From: Hyphomicrobium sp. 99
Lineage (GTDB): Bacteria > Pseudomonadota > Alphaproteobacteria > Rhizobiales > Hyphomicrobiaceae
NCBI RefSeq assembly: GCF_000384335.2
Contig: NZ_KQ031382.1
Coordinates: 1,860,001 to 1,924,000, forward strand
Length of the DNA: 64,000 nucleotides
Direction of reading: 5' to 3'
The notes below the pieces were generated by a model. The model searched no databases and was not told where the DNA came from. It was given only the letters and a program-made list of their open reading frames with translations. A program made the position numbers and the translations under genes. Numbering within the stretch: the first letter of the stretch is position 1; each line of letters opens with the position of its first letter. This document shows positions 41,883 to 56,924 of this stretch, piece after piece.

Positions 41883-43655
41883 ATGAAGCCCGACGGCCAT
41901 TCATCCAAGCCCATTGCGCGTAGGACATATGGGTCTAGAAAAAAGCCGATCGAACAACCAGGCGGGCTCTTTGAGAGCGCGCTGTATAGTATGGTTCGCG
42001 GCTTGGCGATGTTCGATAAGGAGCATCGCCTTGTCGTTTGCAACAACCTCTATCGCGAAATTTTGGATCTGCCCGATGCACTGACGAAGCCGGGCACTTC
42101 CTTCGCCGATGTCGTCGGCCATCACGTGTCGGTGGAACGAGGTCTCGACGCAAAAGGGGATCGCGCCCTTCAACAGCGTTGGATGAAGGAGCATCTGGCC
42201 GCGCTGTCCGAAGGCAAGTCATTTACGCAAACGAGATATCTGAAGAATGGCCGGAGCATTCGCCTTTCCAGTGAGCCTTTGCCGGATGACGGATGGGTGG
42301 ACATTTTGGAGGATATTACCGACGAGCACCAAGCGGAGAAAAAGATCGCTTGGCTCACGCACCATGACGCGCTGACTGAACTTTATAATCGCGTCCATTT
42401 TTGCGAAGAGCTTCAAAGCGCACTTGCGAGAGGCAGCAATCTCGCGGTCCTCTGGATCGACCTCGACGACTTCAAGAGCGTCAACGATACGTTCGGCCAA
42501 CCGGTCGGCGACGCTTTGCTGAAAAGCGTTGCAATGCGCATGTTGAAAATCGTCCGCAAATCCGATGTTCTCGCGCGGCTCGGAGGCGATGAATTTGCAC
42601 TGATTAGGTTTGGTCCGACCACGCGCGAGCAGCTCGAGCGCTTGGCACAGCGGTTGCTGGCGGCCATTGCATCCGAGCAGAGACTGCTCGGCCGCAAGCT
42701 GTATGTCACCGCAAGCTTGAGCATCGCACTTGCCCCCGAACATGGCACCGATCCCAATGAGATCCTGAAGAATGCCGATCTCGCTCTCCATCGCGCCAAG
42801 ACATCGGGAAGGGGCCGGTACGAGTTTTTCGATCCGCACGGCGATTACGCTCCGGGGAAAGCAAAGAGACTAGACGCCGACATGAAGGTCGCCGTGAAGA
42901 AGAAGCAGTTCGAACTGCACTATCAGCCGGTCGTCGATGTCACCGCAAAACGCGTCAGTAGTTTCGAAGCTCTGCTACGCTGGCGTCATCCGGAGCATGG
43001 CCTCATTCCGCCCGGCGATTTTATTCCCTTTGCCGAACAGTGCGGGTGGATCGTCGAAATCGGCAAATGGGCACTGGGCCAAGCGTGTAAGGACGCGGCT
43101 TCATGGCCCGCCGATATCAAAGTTGCGGTCAATCTCTCGTCGGTGCAATTCGAGCGCGGCGACCTTTATGTTGCGGTCACGGATGCGATCGCGCAATCGG
43201 GTCTCGCTTGCGACCGTCTCGAACTCGAAATCACGGAATCCGTGTTGCTTCGGGATCATCCAAAGACGCATGAGCTCCTGCATCGTCTCCGGTCTCTCGG
43301 CATCAAAATCCTGCTCGACGATTTCGGAACTGCCTACGGCTCGCTGAGCTACTTGCGGAGTTTCCCCTTCGACAAGCTCAAGATCGAGCGGTCTTTCGTG
43401 CGAGATTTCGGCACGCGAAATGAGCGCGACGCCGCAGCAATCGTGCAATCGATCGCCGAGCTCGCAAAACGCTTGCACATGACGACGATCGCCGAAGGCG
43501 TCGAGACGGCCGATCAGTTGGCGATGGTTATGAATGCCGGTTGCGAGGAGGTTCAGGGCTTCTATTTCAGCAAGCCGGTGCCCGTCAGCGAAATCGCCGC
43601 TACGATCGCTCGCTGCCGTGAAATCCTTTCCGCGGCACTCCAGACGAGCGCCTGA
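41883..43655 (+). CDS. PAS-GGDEF-EAL cyclic-di-GMP protein
   Basis: A 590-residue soluble protein. A PAS-like domain (about 28-148, VRGLAMFDKEHRLVVCNN) is followed by a GGDEF domain with intact GGDEF (234-238) and an inhibitory-site RKSD (225-228), five residues before it. The EAL domain has EALLRW (362-367), VNLSSVQF, LEITESVLL, LDDFGTAYGSLSYL and IAEGVETADQL, all the metal and catalytic positions expected of an active phosphodiesterase. It may both make and degrade cyclic di-GMP, with the PAS domain setting the balance. No membrane segment is present. It stands alone between the divergent HAD gene and a YbjQ gene. Confidence 0.93.
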   Translation: MKPDGHSSKPIARRTYGSRKKPIEQPGGLFESALYSMVRGLAMFDKEHRLVVCNNLYREILDLPDALTKPGTSFADVVGHHVSVERGLDAKGDRALQQRWMKEHLAALSEGKSFTQTRYLKNGRSIRLSSEPLPDDGWVDILEDITDEHQAEKKIAWLTHHDALTELYNRVHFCEELQSALARGSNLAVLWIDLDDFKSVNDTFGQPVGDALLKSVAMRMLKIVRKSDVLARLGGDEFALIRFGPTTREQLERLAQRLLAAIASEQRLLGRKLYVTASLSIALAPEHGTDPNEILKNADLALHRAKTSGRGRYEFFDPHGDYAPGKAKRLDADMKVAVKKKQFELHYQPVVDVTAKRVSSFEALLRWRHPEHGLIPPGDFIPFAEQCGWIVEIGKWALGQACKDAASWPADIKVAVNLSSVQFERGDLYVAVTDAIAQSGLACDRLELEITESVLLRDHPKTHELLHRLRSLGIKILLDDFGTAYGSLSYLRSFPFDKLKIERSFVRDFGTRNERDAAAIVQSIAELAKRLHMTTIAEGVETADQLAMVMNAGCEEVQGFYFSKPVPVSEIAATIARCREILSAALQTSA

Positions 43656-43780
43656 GCGTGCCTCGATGGCTTTCTGGCCAAACCCGTCAGGTCGCTCGTA
43701 TCGAAACGCATCTCGCGTTAGCCTGCGGCGAATCGGGAAGGGGCCGGCGCGATGCCGGCTGGGATGAAAAGGGGAGTGCC

Positions 43781-44152
43781 ATGCTGGTCGTTACAACGAA
43801 CGACATTCCAGGGTTTCGGGTTGTTCGCCATCTGGGACTGGTGCGCGGGCTGACGGTTCGGTCACGCAGCGTCGTCGGCAATATCGGCGCCGCGATCCAG
43901 ATCTTCTTCGGCGGCAACATCTCCGTTTATACGCGGCTTGCCGAGCATACGCGCCAGGAAGCCTTCGATCTCCTCGTCGAGCACGCGCAAAGCATGGGCG
44001 CCAACGCCGTCATCGCGATGCGCTACGACGCCAACGAGATCGCCGCCGCGGTGACAGAGGTCTTGGCCTACGGCTCGGCCGTCATCATTGAGCCGGTGAC
44101 GGACGGAAGCTCGGCCTCGACGGCACCGCCGGGACCCTGGTCGGGCCGCTGA
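43781..44152 (+). CDS. YbjQ/UPF0145 family protein
   Basis: A 123-residue protein. The N-terminal TTNDIPGFRVVRHLGLVRGLTVRSRSV is the characteristic start of the family. GGNISVYTRLAEHTRQEAFDLL and ANAVIAMRYDANEI follow. The protein forms a ring-like oligomer in known structures; its function is unknown. ATG 43781 is preceded by AAAGGGGAGT and fits the family; the upstream open frame (to 43658) does not. The C-terminal tail is Ser/Pro-rich and variable. Confidence 0.88.
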   Translation: MLVVTTNDIPGFRVVRHLGLVRGLTVRSRSVVGNIGAAIQIFFGGNISVYTRLAEHTRQEAFDLLVEHAQSMGANAVIAMRYDANEIAAAVTEVLAYGSAVIIEPVTDGSSASTAPPGPWSGR

Positions 44153-44407
44153 CCTCGAAAACGTCTGATCGCCGGCATTTGGACGCTTCATCCGAAACCG
44201 GATGAGGCGTTCATATCGCCGCGCCAAAGGTTGGCGGCCCACCTCCCAGGGGGAGGGAAGGGGCTGCCGAAGCTCTCCGATGCCATCTATCGCAGGTCGA
44301 ATAAGAAAAAAGGCGCGAGCGGGGCTGACAAGCTCTCAAACATCGGTTAAGGGTGCACGCCCCGAAAGAGGCTGCTCGACGATCGGGTTTTCGCTCGTAT
44401 CGGGTTT

Positions 44408-44483
44408 AGGGGTGTAGCTCAATTGGTAGAGCGTCGGTCTCCAAAACCGAAGGTCGGGGGTTCGAGACCCTCCGCCCCTGCCA
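44408..44483 (+). tRNA. tRNA-Trp (anticodon CCA)
   Basis: A 76-base cloverleaf with acceptor stem AGGGGTG/CGCCCCT, a D-loop containing AATTGGTAGA, anticodon loop CTCCAAA (anticodon CCA), T-loop TTCGAGA and an encoded 3' CCA at 44481-44483. It precedes secE, as in many Proteobacteria, and is probably cotranscribed with secE-nusG. Confidence 0.97.
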
Positions 44484-44574
44484 GCCTCATGACGGTTTGA
44501 TCTGCCGACCGACCCGGTAAGCATACCGAGGCCGGTGCGGCATGTTGTCGCTTATGCGCACGGAAAGCAGTTTG

Positions 44575-44772
44575 ATGGCGAAGTTGAATCCCATAACCTT
44601 TATGAAGGAAGTTCGGCAGGAAGTCGCCAAGGTGACCTGGCCGACTTGGAAAGAGGTGTGGATCACGACTTTGATGGTGCTCATCATGGTCGCGCTCGCC
44701 TCTGTTTTCTTTTTGCTCGTTGATCAGGCGTTGAGCCATATAGTGCGTTTCGTCTTAGGGGTGGGCACCTGA
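44575..44772 (+). CDS. secE: Preprotein translocase subunit SecE
   Basis: A 65-residue single-span inner-membrane protein of the SecYEG channel. The amphipathic helix TFMKEVRQEVAKVTWPTWKE is the family signature, followed by one membrane helix (about 30-55). ATG 44575 gives the standard MAKLNP start; the frame opens 11 codons earlier. It lies between tRNA-Trp and nusG, the standard order. Confidence 0.95.
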   Translation: MAKLNPITFMKEVRQEVAKVTWPTWKEVWITTLMVLIMVALASVFFLLVDQALSHIVRFVLGVGT

Positions 44773-44822
44773 AAATCGGCTCGAATACTCGATTTTACTG
44801 ACGCGCCAGAGGGCCTTTGAGA

Positions 44823-45398
44823 ATGGTTGTCGCGCAAGAACGCGAAGATAAAGCAACGGTTGCCGGTACGCGCTGGTACATCGTGCACGCATATACGAAT
44901 TTCGAACGCAAGGTCGCTGACGCTATCCGCGAGCGGGCCAAGGCGGGCGGTCTCGATAATCTCTTCGAAGAGATCGTCGTGCCGACCGAGGAAGTCGTTG
45001 AAATCAAGCGCGGCCGGAAGATTCCGACCGAGCGGAAGTTTCTGCCGGGCTACGTCCTCGTCAAAATGAAGATGACCGACGCCGCGTTCGTCATGATCAA
45101 GAACACGCCCAAGGTCACGGGCTTCCTCGGCGCGGACAACAAGCCGATGCCGATCCCTGAAGCCGAGGCGATGCGCATCTTGAATCAGGTCAAGGAGGGT
45201 GTTGAGCGGCCGAAGCCGACGATCACCTTCGAGATCGGCGAGAACGTCAAGGTGGCTGACGGCCCGTTTGCCTCGTTCACCGGTATCGTCGAGGAGGTCG
45301 ACGAGGAGCGTTCGCGCGTCAAGGTCGCGGTTTCGATCTTTGGGCGTCCGACGCCTGTCGAACTCGAATTCACGCAGGTTGAAAAGGTACCTGCCTGA
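44823..45398 (+). CDS. nusG: Transcription termination/antitermination protein NusG
   Basis: A 191-residue protein. The NGN domain has WYIVHAYTNFERKVADAIRER and KFLPGYVLVKMKMTD, and contacts the RNA polymerase clamp. The C-terminal KOW domain has VKVADGPFASFTGIVEEVDEERSRVKVAVSIFGR, which binds Rho or ribosomal S10. ATG 44823 is preferred over the TTG two codons upstream. It lies downstream of secE and before the L11 operon. Confidence 0.96.
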   Translation: MVVAQEREDKATVAGTRWYIVHAYTNFERKVADAIRERAKAGGLDNLFEEIVVPTEEVVEIKRGRKIPTERKFLPGYVLVKMKMTDAAFVMIKNTPKVTGFLGADNKPMPIPEAEAMRILNQVKEGVERPKPTITFEIGENVKVADGPFASFTGIVEEVDEERSRVKVAVSIFGRPTPVELEFTQVEKVPA

Positions 45399-45584
45399 CG
45401 TCGCCGCTTCGGTGATGCAGGCATGAGCAAGTTCCGGCGCAGTGCCGCCGGAGACCGCATCGGGATTTGAATTCCGGAGCGGCGATGTGCGGGAGGGCAG
45501 GTCGTCCGAAATGGAGGCCGGTCCGTTTGACCGCTAACCCTGAGCCCGGTCATCCGGCGCGGGCTCTAACGCTGAAGGGGAACT

Positions 45585-46031
45585 ATGGCGAAGAAAATAG
45601 ACGGCTTTATCAATCTTCAAGTACCGGCTGGGGCGGCCAATCCGTCGCCTCCGATCGGTCCCGCGCTTGGTCAGCGCGGCGTCAATATCATGGAATTCTG
45701 CAAGTCCTTCAATGCGAAAACGAAGGACCTTGAGCAGGGTACACCGATTCCCGTGAAGATCACGGTCTACTCGGATCGTTCCTTCACGTTCGAGATGCGC
45801 CAGCCTCCGGCGACGTATCTCATCAAGAAGGCCGCTGGCCTTCGTCCCACGGGTAAGGGCGGTCAGGGCTCGAAAGAGCCGGGCCGTATCGTTGCCGGTC
45901 AGGTGACGATCGATCAGCTGAAAGAGATTGCCAAGGGCAAGCTCAAGGACATGAACACCGACGATCTCGACGCCGCCGCCCGCACGCTTGCGGGTAGTGC
46001 GCGTTCGATGGGTCTCAAGGTGGTGGAGTAG
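45585..46031 (+). CDS. rplK: 50S ribosomal protein L11
   Basis: A 148-residue protein with the N-terminal domain motif [26 protein letters not shown] (thiostrepton-binding region prolines present). The C-terminal rRNA-binding domain shows [19 protein letters not shown] and [14 protein letters not shown]. It forms the GTPase-associated centre with 23S rRNA. rplA starts four bases after its stop. The 186 bases upstream hold no gene. Confidence 0.97.
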   Translation: MAKKIDGFINLQVPAGAANPSPPIGPALGQRGVNIMEFCKSFNAKTKDLEQGTPIPVKITVYSDRSFTFEMRQPPATYLIKKAAGLRPTGKGGQGSKEPGRIVAGQVTIDQLKEIAKGKLKDMNTDDLDAAARTLAGSARSMGLKVVE

Positions 46032-46035
46032 TCCA

Positions 46036-46785
46036 ATGGCAAAAGCTCAAATCAGCGCTGAAAAGATCAAGGAAACGCGCGATGCCGGTGGCAAGCGCAT
46101 GGAAGCCATCAAGCAGGGCATTTCGGCTGGCAAGGCTTACGGTGTCGACGAGGCTGTAAAGCTCATCAAGCAGCGCGCCAAGGCGAAGTTCGATGAGACG
46201 ATCGAGGTTGCAGTCAACCTCGGCGTCGATCCCAAGCACGCCGACCAGATGGTGCGTGGCGTCTGCAACCTGCCGAACGGCTCGGGCCGTACGGCTCGCG
46301 TTGCTGTCTTCGCGCGTGGCGCCAAGGCTGAAGAGGCGAAGGCTGCGGGAGCTGACGTTGTCGGCGCCGAAGACCTCGTCGAAATCGTCTCGAAGGGCAC
46401 GATCAACTTCGATCGCTGCATTGCGACGCCGGACATGATGGGCCTCGTCGGTCGTCTCGGTAAAGTGTTGGGCCCGCGCGGTCTGATGCCGAACCCGCGT
46501 GTCGGCACTGTGACGATGGACGTCACGGGCGCCGTCAAGGGTGCGAAGGGCGGCTCGGTTGAGTTCCGCGTCGAGAAGGCTGGCATCGTTCACGCTGGCG
46601 TCGGCAAGGCAAGCTTCACCGAGGAAGCGCTCGTCCAGAACATCAAGGCTTTCGTCGATGCGGTCATCAAGGCCAAGCCGACGGGCTCGAAGGGCACGTA
46701 CCTGAAGAAGGTTTCGCTGTCCTCGACGATGGGTCCGGGCGTGAAGCTCGATACGGCGACCGTCGCATCGGGGCCAGTCGTCTAA
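46036..46785 (+). CDS. rplA: 50S ribosomal protein L1
   Basis: A 249-residue protein with [30 protein letters not shown] near the N-terminus, [12 protein letters not shown] in the middle and [18 protein letters not shown] towards the end. L1 forms the mobile stalk near the E site and is the translational repressor of the L11 operon in known bacteria. ATG 46036 follows the rplK stop closely; the longer frame overlaps rplK and lacks similarity. Confidence 0.97.
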   Translation: MAKAQISAEKIKETRDAGGKRMEAIKQGISAGKAYGVDEAVKLIKQRAKAKFDETIEVAVNLGVDPKHADQMVRGVCNLPNGSGRTARVAVFARGAKAEEAKAAGADVVGAEDLVEIVSKGTINFDRCIATPDMMGLVGRLGKVLGPRGLMPNPRVGTVTMDVTGAVKGAKGGSVEFRVEKAGIVHAGVGKASFTEEALVQNIKAFVDAVIKAKPTGSKGTYLKKVSLSSTMGPGVKLDTATVASGPVV

Positions 46786-47114
46786 GTTTTGAAGAATTCC
46801 GGGGCAACCCGGAAAACCCTGAACCGGGGCTTCGCGCTTCGGTTCAGCACTGTCCGAGATTGTGGGTGCGGTCCGGTTCGCCGGAAAGCCTAAGTCTCTC
46901 TCTCGAGAGAGCCTACATGAGACAGAAGTGGATCGGATTTGAGGCGAGAGCCTCCAGTTCGGTTTGAACCTTCTGGGTCAGCACCGTGCCGCTCACCACT
47001 CGCGGTCCACGGGAACGAGGACAGACTAGAGTCGCCCGATCCTAATTGGAGACGGCGGCAAAGGTGCAACCCGCGGGGCTTCGTAAATGAAGCTTCGCAG
47101 CAAGGAGACGAGAC
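46786..47114 (+). promoter_or_regulatory. rplJL leader region (L10 leader-like) with several hairpins
   Basis: A 329-base gene-free stretch between rplA and rplJ. It holds TTCCGGG-GCAA-CCCGGAA (46797-46814, GNRA loop), CTGAACCG/CGGTTCAG (46819-46847), TCCGG-TTCG-CCGGA (46872-46885) and a 14-base palindrome CTCTCTCGAGAGAG (46898-46911). In other bacteria L10-L7/L12 represses its own mRNA by binding a structured leader here. The exact binding fold cannot be confirmed by eye. Confidence 0.6.
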
Positions 47115-47636
47115 GTGGATAGAGCCGCGAAACGTGAGCTCATTGATCATCTCCACACAGAGCTGAAGAGCACTGGCGTGGTTGTGGTCGCCCACAACAC
47201 CGGCATGGTGGCTGCTCAATCCGCAGAGTTCCGCAGGCGCGTCAAAGACGCTGGCGGCTCTGTGAAGGTAGCCAAGAACAAGCTGGCACAGCTCGCGCTC
47301 AAGGACACCGACGCCGAAAAGCTTTCAGATCTTTTGAAGGGGCCGACCGTTCTGGCCTTCTCGAAGGATCCGATCGCAGCGGCGAAGGCGACCGTCGCTT
47401 ATGCCAAGGGTAACGACAAGCTCGTGATCCTCGGCGGCGCGATGGGCAAAACGATCCTTGACGCGAAAGGCGTGCAAGCTCTTGCCGATCTGCCGTCGCT
47501 TGATGAACTGCGCGCGAAGATCATCGGTCTCTTGAATGCTCCGGCGACGAAAATCGCCCGGACCGTCAAGGAGCCCGGTGCCAAGCTCGCACGCGTCATC
47601 CAGGCGAAGGCGTCGAAGGAAGAGGCAGCTGCCTAG
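47115..47636 (+). CDS. rplJ: 50S ribosomal protein L10
   Basis: A 173-residue protein. The N-terminal domain has MDRAAKRELIDHLH and VVVAHNTGMVAAQSAEFRR, then VAKNKLAQLALKDTD and LKGPTVLAFSKDP. The C-terminal helix, which binds L7/L12 dimers, ends KASKEEAAA. The start is a GTG at 47115 preceded by CAAGGAGACGAGAC. L10 with L7/L12 forms the stalk and autoregulates the operon through the leader upstream. Confidence 0.96.
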   Translation: MDRAAKRELIDHLHTELKSTGVVVVAHNTGMVAAQSAEFRRRVKDAGGSVKVAKNKLAQLALKDTDAEKLSDLLKGPTVLAFSKDPIAAAKATVAYAKGNDKLVILGGAMGKTILDAKGVQALADLPSLDELRAKIIGLLNAPATKIARTVKEPGAKLARVIQAKASKEEAAA

Positions 47637-47744
47637 CCGAAGACGAGTTGTGGGCTCTTTGAGTCCTCGAAAACCACATGCAGTACGGCCCAAAAGGGGG
47701 TGCTGCAATTCAACCTCTAGGTTCAAACCGTAAGGACACTATAT

Positions 47745-48119
47745 ATGTCTAAGATCGAAAAAATTGTTGATGACCTTTCGAGCCTGACCGTGCTCGAAGC
47801 CGCTGAGCTTGCCAAGGCTCTGGAAGAGAAGTGGGGCGTGTCGGCAGCAGCAGCTGTCGCAGTTGCCGCACCTGCAGCTGGCGCAGCCGCTGCACCGGCA
47901 GAAGAGCAGACGGAGTTCACCGTCATCCTGAAGTCTGGCGGCGACAAGAAGATCAACGTCATCAAGGAAGTTCGCGCCATCACGGGCCTCGGCCTGAAGG
48001 AAGCCAAAGACCTCGTCGAGGCCGGTGGCAAGACTGTGAAGGAAGGCGTCTCGAAGGACGAAGCCCAGAAGCTCAAGAAGCAGCTTGAGGATCAGGGCGC
48101 AGTCGTCGAAGTGAAGTAA
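47745..48119 (+). CDS. rplL: 50S ribosomal protein L7/L12
   Basis: A 124-residue stalk protein. It has the dimerisation domain ([22 protein letters not shown]), an Ala/Pro hinge (about 34-54) and a C-terminal domain with [19 protein letters not shown] and [15 protein letters not shown], which contacts elongation factors. It lies 108 bases after rplJ, with a strong hairpin just after its stop. Confidence 0.97.
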   Translation: MSKIEKIVDDLSSLTVLEAAELAKALEEKWGVSAAAAVAVAAPAAGAAAAPAEEQTEFTVILKSGGDKKINVIKEVRAITGLGLKEAKDLVEAGGKTVKEGVSKDEAQKLKKQLEDQGAVVEVK

Positions 48120-48127
48120 TCGATCTT

Positions 48128-48160
48128 CGGCACCGGCTGGGACCATCCTGGCCGGTGCCG
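48128..48160 (+). other. Strong hairpin between rplL and rpoB
   Basis: A perfect ten-pair inverted repeat, CGGCACCGGC/GCCGGTGCCG (48128-48137 and 48151-48160), with a 13-base loop begins nine bases after the rplL stop. There is no T-run, so a partial attenuator or an RNA-processing site separating rplL from rpoBC is more likely than a full terminator. The remaining 239 bases to rpoB hold no gene. Confidence 0.6.
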
Positions 48161-48399
48161 ATGCCTGCTTCCCACCCGGCCGTCGGGTGACACGTACATA
48201 CCGCGCATTGCGGCCGGCTCCAGACGTGGAGCTTCAATGCGCAAACAAAACGGTTTTCCGGAGGGTCCGGGGTTCGCACGAGCCTCAAAACGGACCTTCC
48301 GGTGAACCGTTTCAAGAGGTCCCAGTTCTCCAGGGACCCTGAGCGCGTCGCATTTGGATCGCGGGTCTGCCCCGCAAACGAGAGCACGAAGGGACCGAC

Positions 48400-51300
48400 A
48401 TGGCTCAAACCCTCACCAGCCGTAAACGCCTCCGGAAGCAATTTGGACATCTCGGAGAAGTCGCGAAGATGCCGAACCTCATCGAGGTTCAGAAAGCATC
48501 TTATGATGACTTCCTGATGGTCAAAGAGCCGCCGGGCGGAAGGTCGGACGACTTCGGCCTTCAGTCGGTTTTCCGCAGCGTATTTCCGATCTCGGATTTC
48601 GCCGGAAAGTCGACGCTGGAATTCGTCAGCTACGAGTTCGAACCGCCGAAATTCGATACCGATGAGTGCATGCAGCGCGATATGACATACGCAGCGCCGC
48701 TCAAGGTCAAGCTGCGTTTGATCGTATTCGACGTGAACGAAGAGACGGGTTCGAAGTCGATCAAGGACGTCAAGGAGCAGGACGTCTACATGGGCGACAT
48801 GCCCCTGATGACCTTGAACGGCACGTTCATCATCAACGGCACCGAGCGCGTTATCGTCTCGCAGATGCACCGCTCGCCGGGCGTTTTCTTCGACCACGAT
48901 CGCGGCAAGACGCACTCGTCCGGCAAGCTGTTGTTCGCGGCTCGCATCATTCCCTATCGCGGTTCCTGGCTCGATTTCGAGTTCGACGCGAAGGACAACG
49001 TTTATGTTCGTATCGACCGTCGCCGCAAGTTGCCGGTGACGACGATGCTGTATGCGCTCGGCCTCGATGACGAGGAAATCCTGGCGCACTTCTACAGGCA
49101 CATCCCGATCAAGGAATCGAAGCGCGGCTGGAAGATGCCGTTCCTGGCGGAGAAGTTCCGCGGCGTAACTCCGCAGTCGGATATCGCTGACGCCAAGACG
49201 GGTGAAGTCATTGCGCGCGCCACCGAGAAGATCACCGCGCGGCGTTCGCGCGAGATCGCCGAGAGCGGCGTCAAGGAAATCTTGATCTCCGCCGAGGATC
49301 TCGCCGGCCGCTTCATCGCCGAAGATATCGTCGATCTCGAGACCGGTAAGATCTTCGCAGAAGCCGGCGACGAGCTGGATGAAAACCTGCTGGCCGAGCT
49401 CAAGGAGCAGAAGGTCAAGGAATTCCACATCCTCGACATCGACTACGTCAACACCGGCGCGTTCATCCGCAACACGCTGAACATCGACAAGAACGCCAAT
49501 CAGCAGGAAGCGCTGATGGACATCTACCGGGTCATGCGCCCGGGCGAGCCGCCGACCATCGAAGCCGCGACCGCGCTGTTCCAAGGCCTGTTCTTCGATC
49601 CCGAGCGTTTCGATCTCTCGGCCGTCGGCCGCGTGAAGATGAACATGCGTCTTGAACTCGATGCGCCCGATACGATGCGCGTGCTCCGCAAGGAAGACAT
49701 CCTCGCGGTCGTGAAGACGCTTGTCGATCTGCGCGACGGCAAGGGCGAAATCGACGACATCGACCATCTCGGCAACCGCCGCGTACGTTCCGTCGGCGAG
49801 CTGATGGAAAACCAGTATCGCGTCGGCCTGCTGCGGATGGAGCGCGCCATCAAGGAGCGTATGTCGTCCGTCGATATCGACACGGTGATGCCGCAGGACT
49901 TGATCAACGCCAAGCCGGCAGCGGCTGCGGTGCGCGAGTTCTTCGGATCTTCGCAGCTCTCGCAGTTCATGGACCAGACGAACCCACTCTCCGAGATCAC
50001 CCACAAGCGCCGTCTTTCGGCACTTGGACCGGGCGGTTTGACGCGTGAGCGCGCAGGCTTCGAAGTCCGCGACGTGCATCCGACGCACTATGGCCGTATC
50101 TGCCCGATTGAAACGCCGGAAGGTCCGAACATCGGTCTGATCAACTCGCTCGCGACGTTCGCGCGCGTAAACAAGTATGGCTTCATCGAGAGCCCGTATC
50201 GCAAGGTCGTCAACGGCCGCGTAACGGACGAGGTCGCGTATCTTTCAGCCATGGAAGAAATGCGTCACCACGTGGCGCAGGCGAACGCCGAGATCGATTC
50301 CAAAGGCAAGCTGACGGAAGATCTCGTCACGGTTCGCCACAACGGCGACGTGATGCTCGTCCCGACGGACAAGGTCGACTACATCGACGTGTCGCCCAAG
50401 CAGCTCGTATCGGTCGCGGCCGCGCTCATCCCGTTCCTCGAGAACGACGACGCCAACCGCGCTCTGATGGGCTCGAACATGCAGCGTCAGGCCGTTCCTC
50501 TGATCAAGGCGGAAGCGCCGTTGGTCGGAACCGGCATGGAAGAGCGTGTGGCGCAGGATTCGGGCGCCGCGATCGCGGCACGCCGGACGGGCATCGTTGA
50601 TCAGGTCGATGCAACCCGTATCGTTATCCGCGCGACGGAAGAGCAGGATCCTTCGAAGCCGGGCGTCGACATCTATCGTCTTCGCAAGTTCCAGCGCTCG
50701 AACCAGAACACCTGTATCAACCAGCGTCCGCTGATCAACGTCGGCGACCACGTGAGGGCAGGCGACATCATCGCTGACGGTCCGTCGACCGAGCTCGGCG
50801 AGCTGGCGCTCGGCAAGAACGTGCTCGTCGCGTTCATGCCGTGGATGGGCTACAACTTCGAAGACTCGATTTTGATGAACGAACGCGTCGTCTCTGAGGA
50901 CGTGTTCACCTCGATCCACATCGAGGAATTCGAAGTCATGGCGCGAGACACGAAGCTCGGGCCTGAGGAAATCACGCGTGATATTCCGAACGTTTCGGAA
51001 GAAGCGCTGAAGAACCTCGACGAAGCCGGCATCGTCTACATCGGCGCCGAAGTCCACCCGGGCGACATCCTCGTCGGCAAGATCACGCCGAAGGGCGAAA
51101 GCCCGATGACGCCGGAAGAGAAGCTGCTTCGCGCCATCTTCGGCGAGAAGGCGTCCGACGTGCGCGACACCTCGCTCCGTCTGCCGCCGGGCGTCTCCGG
51201 AACGATCGTCGAAGTCCGCGTCTTCAATCGTCACGGCGTCGAGAAAGACGAGCGTGCGATGGCGATCGAGCGTGAGGAGATCGAGCGTCTCGCGAAGGAC

Positions 51301-52560
51301 CGCGACGACGAATTGCAGATCCTCGACCGTAACGTCTATGCGCGCCTCAAAGACGCGCTGATGGGCAAGGAAGTCGCCAAGGGTCCGAAGAACGCTCGCA
51401 AGGGCACGGTGATCGACACCGCGATCCTCGACGATATCCCCCGCAGCCAGTGGTGGGAAATCGGTCTCGCGAACGAGAAGGCACAGGCCGAAGTCGAGGC
51501 GATCCAGAAGCAGTACGAAGACGCCAAGAAGGGCTTGGGCCTTCGCTTTGCCGACAAGGTCGACAAGCTTCAGCGTGGTGACGAACTGCCGCCAGGCGTC
51601 ATGAAGATGGTCAAGGTCTTCGTCGCCGTGAAGCGCAAGATCCAGCCGGGCGATAAGATGGCCGGCCGTCACGGCAACAAGGGCGTCGTGTCGATGATCG
51701 TCCCGTCGGAAGACATGCCGTTCCTCGAGGACGGCACGCCGGTCGACGTCGTTCTGAACCCGCTCGGCGTGCCTTCGCGCATGAACGTCGGACAGATTCT
51801 CGAAACGCATCTTGGCTGGGCGTGCCGTGGTCTCGGTCGCCTGATCGACGACGCTATCCACCAGTTCCACGAGAGTGGGCAGGCGAAGGCGTTGCGTGAT
51901 CAGATGACGCGCGTTTACGGCGCGGACGAGATCAAGCCGTCGATGAAGGACGAAGAGCTTCTCGGCATCGCGGAAAACCTCAAGACGGGGGTTCCGATTG
52001 CAACGCCGGTGTTCGACGGCGCGCGCGAAAAAGACATCGTCGAGATGTTGCAGCTCGCGGGCTTCGATACCTCGGGCCAGTCGACGCTGTTCGACGGACG
52101 CACGGGCGAGCCTTTCGATCGTAAGGTCACGGTTGGCTACAAGTACGTCCTGAAGCTGCACCACCTTGTCGACGACAAGATCCACGCCCGTTCGATCGGT
52201 CCCTACTCGCTCGTCACCCAGCAGCCGCTGGGCGGTAAGGCGCAGTTCGGTGGCCAGCGCTTCGGCGAAATGGAAGTCTGGGCTCTCGAAGCTTACGGTG
52301 CTGCGTACACGCTGCAGGAAATGCTCACGGTCAAATCGGACGACGTCGCGGGCCGAACGAAGGTTTACGAGGCGATCGTCAGGGGTGACGACGCATTCGA
52401 GGCCGGCGTTCCGGAAAGCTTCAACGTGCTCGTCAAGGAAATGCGCGCTCTCGGCTTGAACGTCGAGCTCGTCAACAGCGAGGCGCCTCCGCTGATCGAA
52501 GCCGAAGTCGAGCCGGAAGAGGAAGCACCTCAGGCACAGCTGCCGCCGGCGGCCGAATAA
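48400..52560 (+). CDS. rpoB: RNA polymerase beta subunit
   Basis: A 1386-residue subunit. Fork and rifampicin-pocket residues are visible in [19 protein letters not shown] and [18 protein letters not shown], with the Asp, His and Ser positions wild type. Also present are [31 protein letters not shown] and [13 protein letters not shown]. The C-terminus has [30 protein letters not shown], followed by an acidic proline-rich tail. The ATG at 48400 gives the usual [10 protein letters not shown] start of Alphaproteobacteria. Confidence 0.98.
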   Translation: MAQTLTSRKRLRKQFGHLGEVAKMPNLIEVQKASYDDFLMVKEPPGGRSDDFGLQSVFRSVFPISDFAGKSTLEFVSYEFEPPKFDTDECMQRDMTYAAPLKVKLRLIVFDVNEETGSKSIKDVKEQDVYMGDMPLMTLNGTFIINGTERVIVSQMHRSPGVFFDHDRGKTHSSGKLLFAARIIPYRGSWLDFEFDAKDNVYVRIDRRRKLPVTTMLYALGLDDEEILAHFYRHIPIKESKRGWKMPFLAEKFRGVTPQSDIADAKTGEVIARATEKITARRSREIAESGVKEILISAEDLAGRFIAEDIVDLETGKIFAEAGDELDENLLAELKEQKVKEFHILDIDYVNTGAFIRNTLNIDKNANQQEALMDIYRVMRPGEPPTIEAATALFQGLFFDPERFDLSAVGRVKMNMRLELDAPDTMRVLRKEDILAVVKTLVDLRDGKGEIDDIDHLGNRRVRSVGELMENQYRVGLLRMERAIKERMSSVDIDTVMPQDLINAKPAAAAVREFFGSSQLSQFMDQTNPLSEITHKRRLSALGPGGLTRERAGFEVRDVHPTHYGRICPIETPEGPNIGLINSLATFARVNKYGFIESPYRKVVNGRVTDEVAYLSAMEEMRHHVAQANAEIDSKGKLTEDLVTVRHNGDVMLVPTDKVDYIDVSPKQLVSVAAALIPFLENDDANRALMGSNMQRQAVPLIKAEAPLVGTGMEERVAQDSGAAIAARRTGIVDQVDATRIVIRATEEQDPSKPGVDIYRLRKFQRSNQNTCINQRPLINVGDHVRAGDIIADGPSTELGELALGKNVLVAFMPWMGYNFEDSILMNERVVSEDVFTSIHIEEFEVMARDTKLGPEEITRDIPNVSEEALKNLDEAGIVYIGAEVHPGDILVGKITPKGESPMTPEEKLLRAIFGEKASDVRDTSLRLPPGVSGTIVEVRVFNRHGVEKDERAMAIEREEIERLAKDRDDELQILDRNVYARLKDALMGKEVAKGPKNARKGTVIDTAILDDIPRSQWWEIGLANEKAQAEVEAIQKQYEDAKKGLGLRFADKVDKLQRGDELPPGVMKMVKVFVAVKRKIQPGDKMAGRHGNKGVVSMIVPSEDMPFLEDGTPVDVVLNPLGVPSRMNVGQILETHLGWACRGLGRLIDDAIHQFHESGQAKALRDQMTRVYGADEIKPSMKDEELLGIAENLKTGVPIATPVFDGAREKDIVEMLQLAGFDTSGQSTLFDGRTGEPFDRKVTVGYKYVLKLHHLVDDKIHARSIGPYSLVTQQPLGGKAQFGGQRFGEMEVWALEAYGAAYTLQEMLTVKSDDVAGRTKVYEAIVRGDDAFEAGVPESFNVLVKEMRALGLNVELVNSEAPPLIEAEVEPEEEAPQAQLPPAAE

Positions 52561-52574
52561 CGAACAACGAAGAC

Positions 52575-52602
52575 GGCCTTCGCTCGGGATCGAGCGGAGG
52601 CC
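52575..52602 (+). other. Hairpin between rpoB and rpoC
   Basis: A 12-pair stem, GGCCTTCGCTCG/CGAGCGGAGGCC (52575-52586 and 52591-52602, one G-T pair), with loop GGAT lies 14 bases after the rpoB stop. No T-run follows, so it should not terminate. A role in mRNA processing or stability between the two subunit genes is possible. Confidence 0.6.
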
Positions 52603-52668
52603 CTCACGACTCGACCACTAGATTCCACGGGCGCGGCCACCCCCGCCGAGCCCTCGAGGAGACAGCCG

Positions 52669-56889
<4,221 letters not shown>

Positions 56890-56924
56890 ATCCTTCACGC
56901 TTCGAAAAAACGAGAATAACCAAG

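Noticed and set aside
48073..52185. Long minus-strand frames (671 and 646 codons) antisense to rpoB
   Set aside because: They show the same codon-bias shadow effect as rpoC, with no recognisable domain and no ribosome-binding site.
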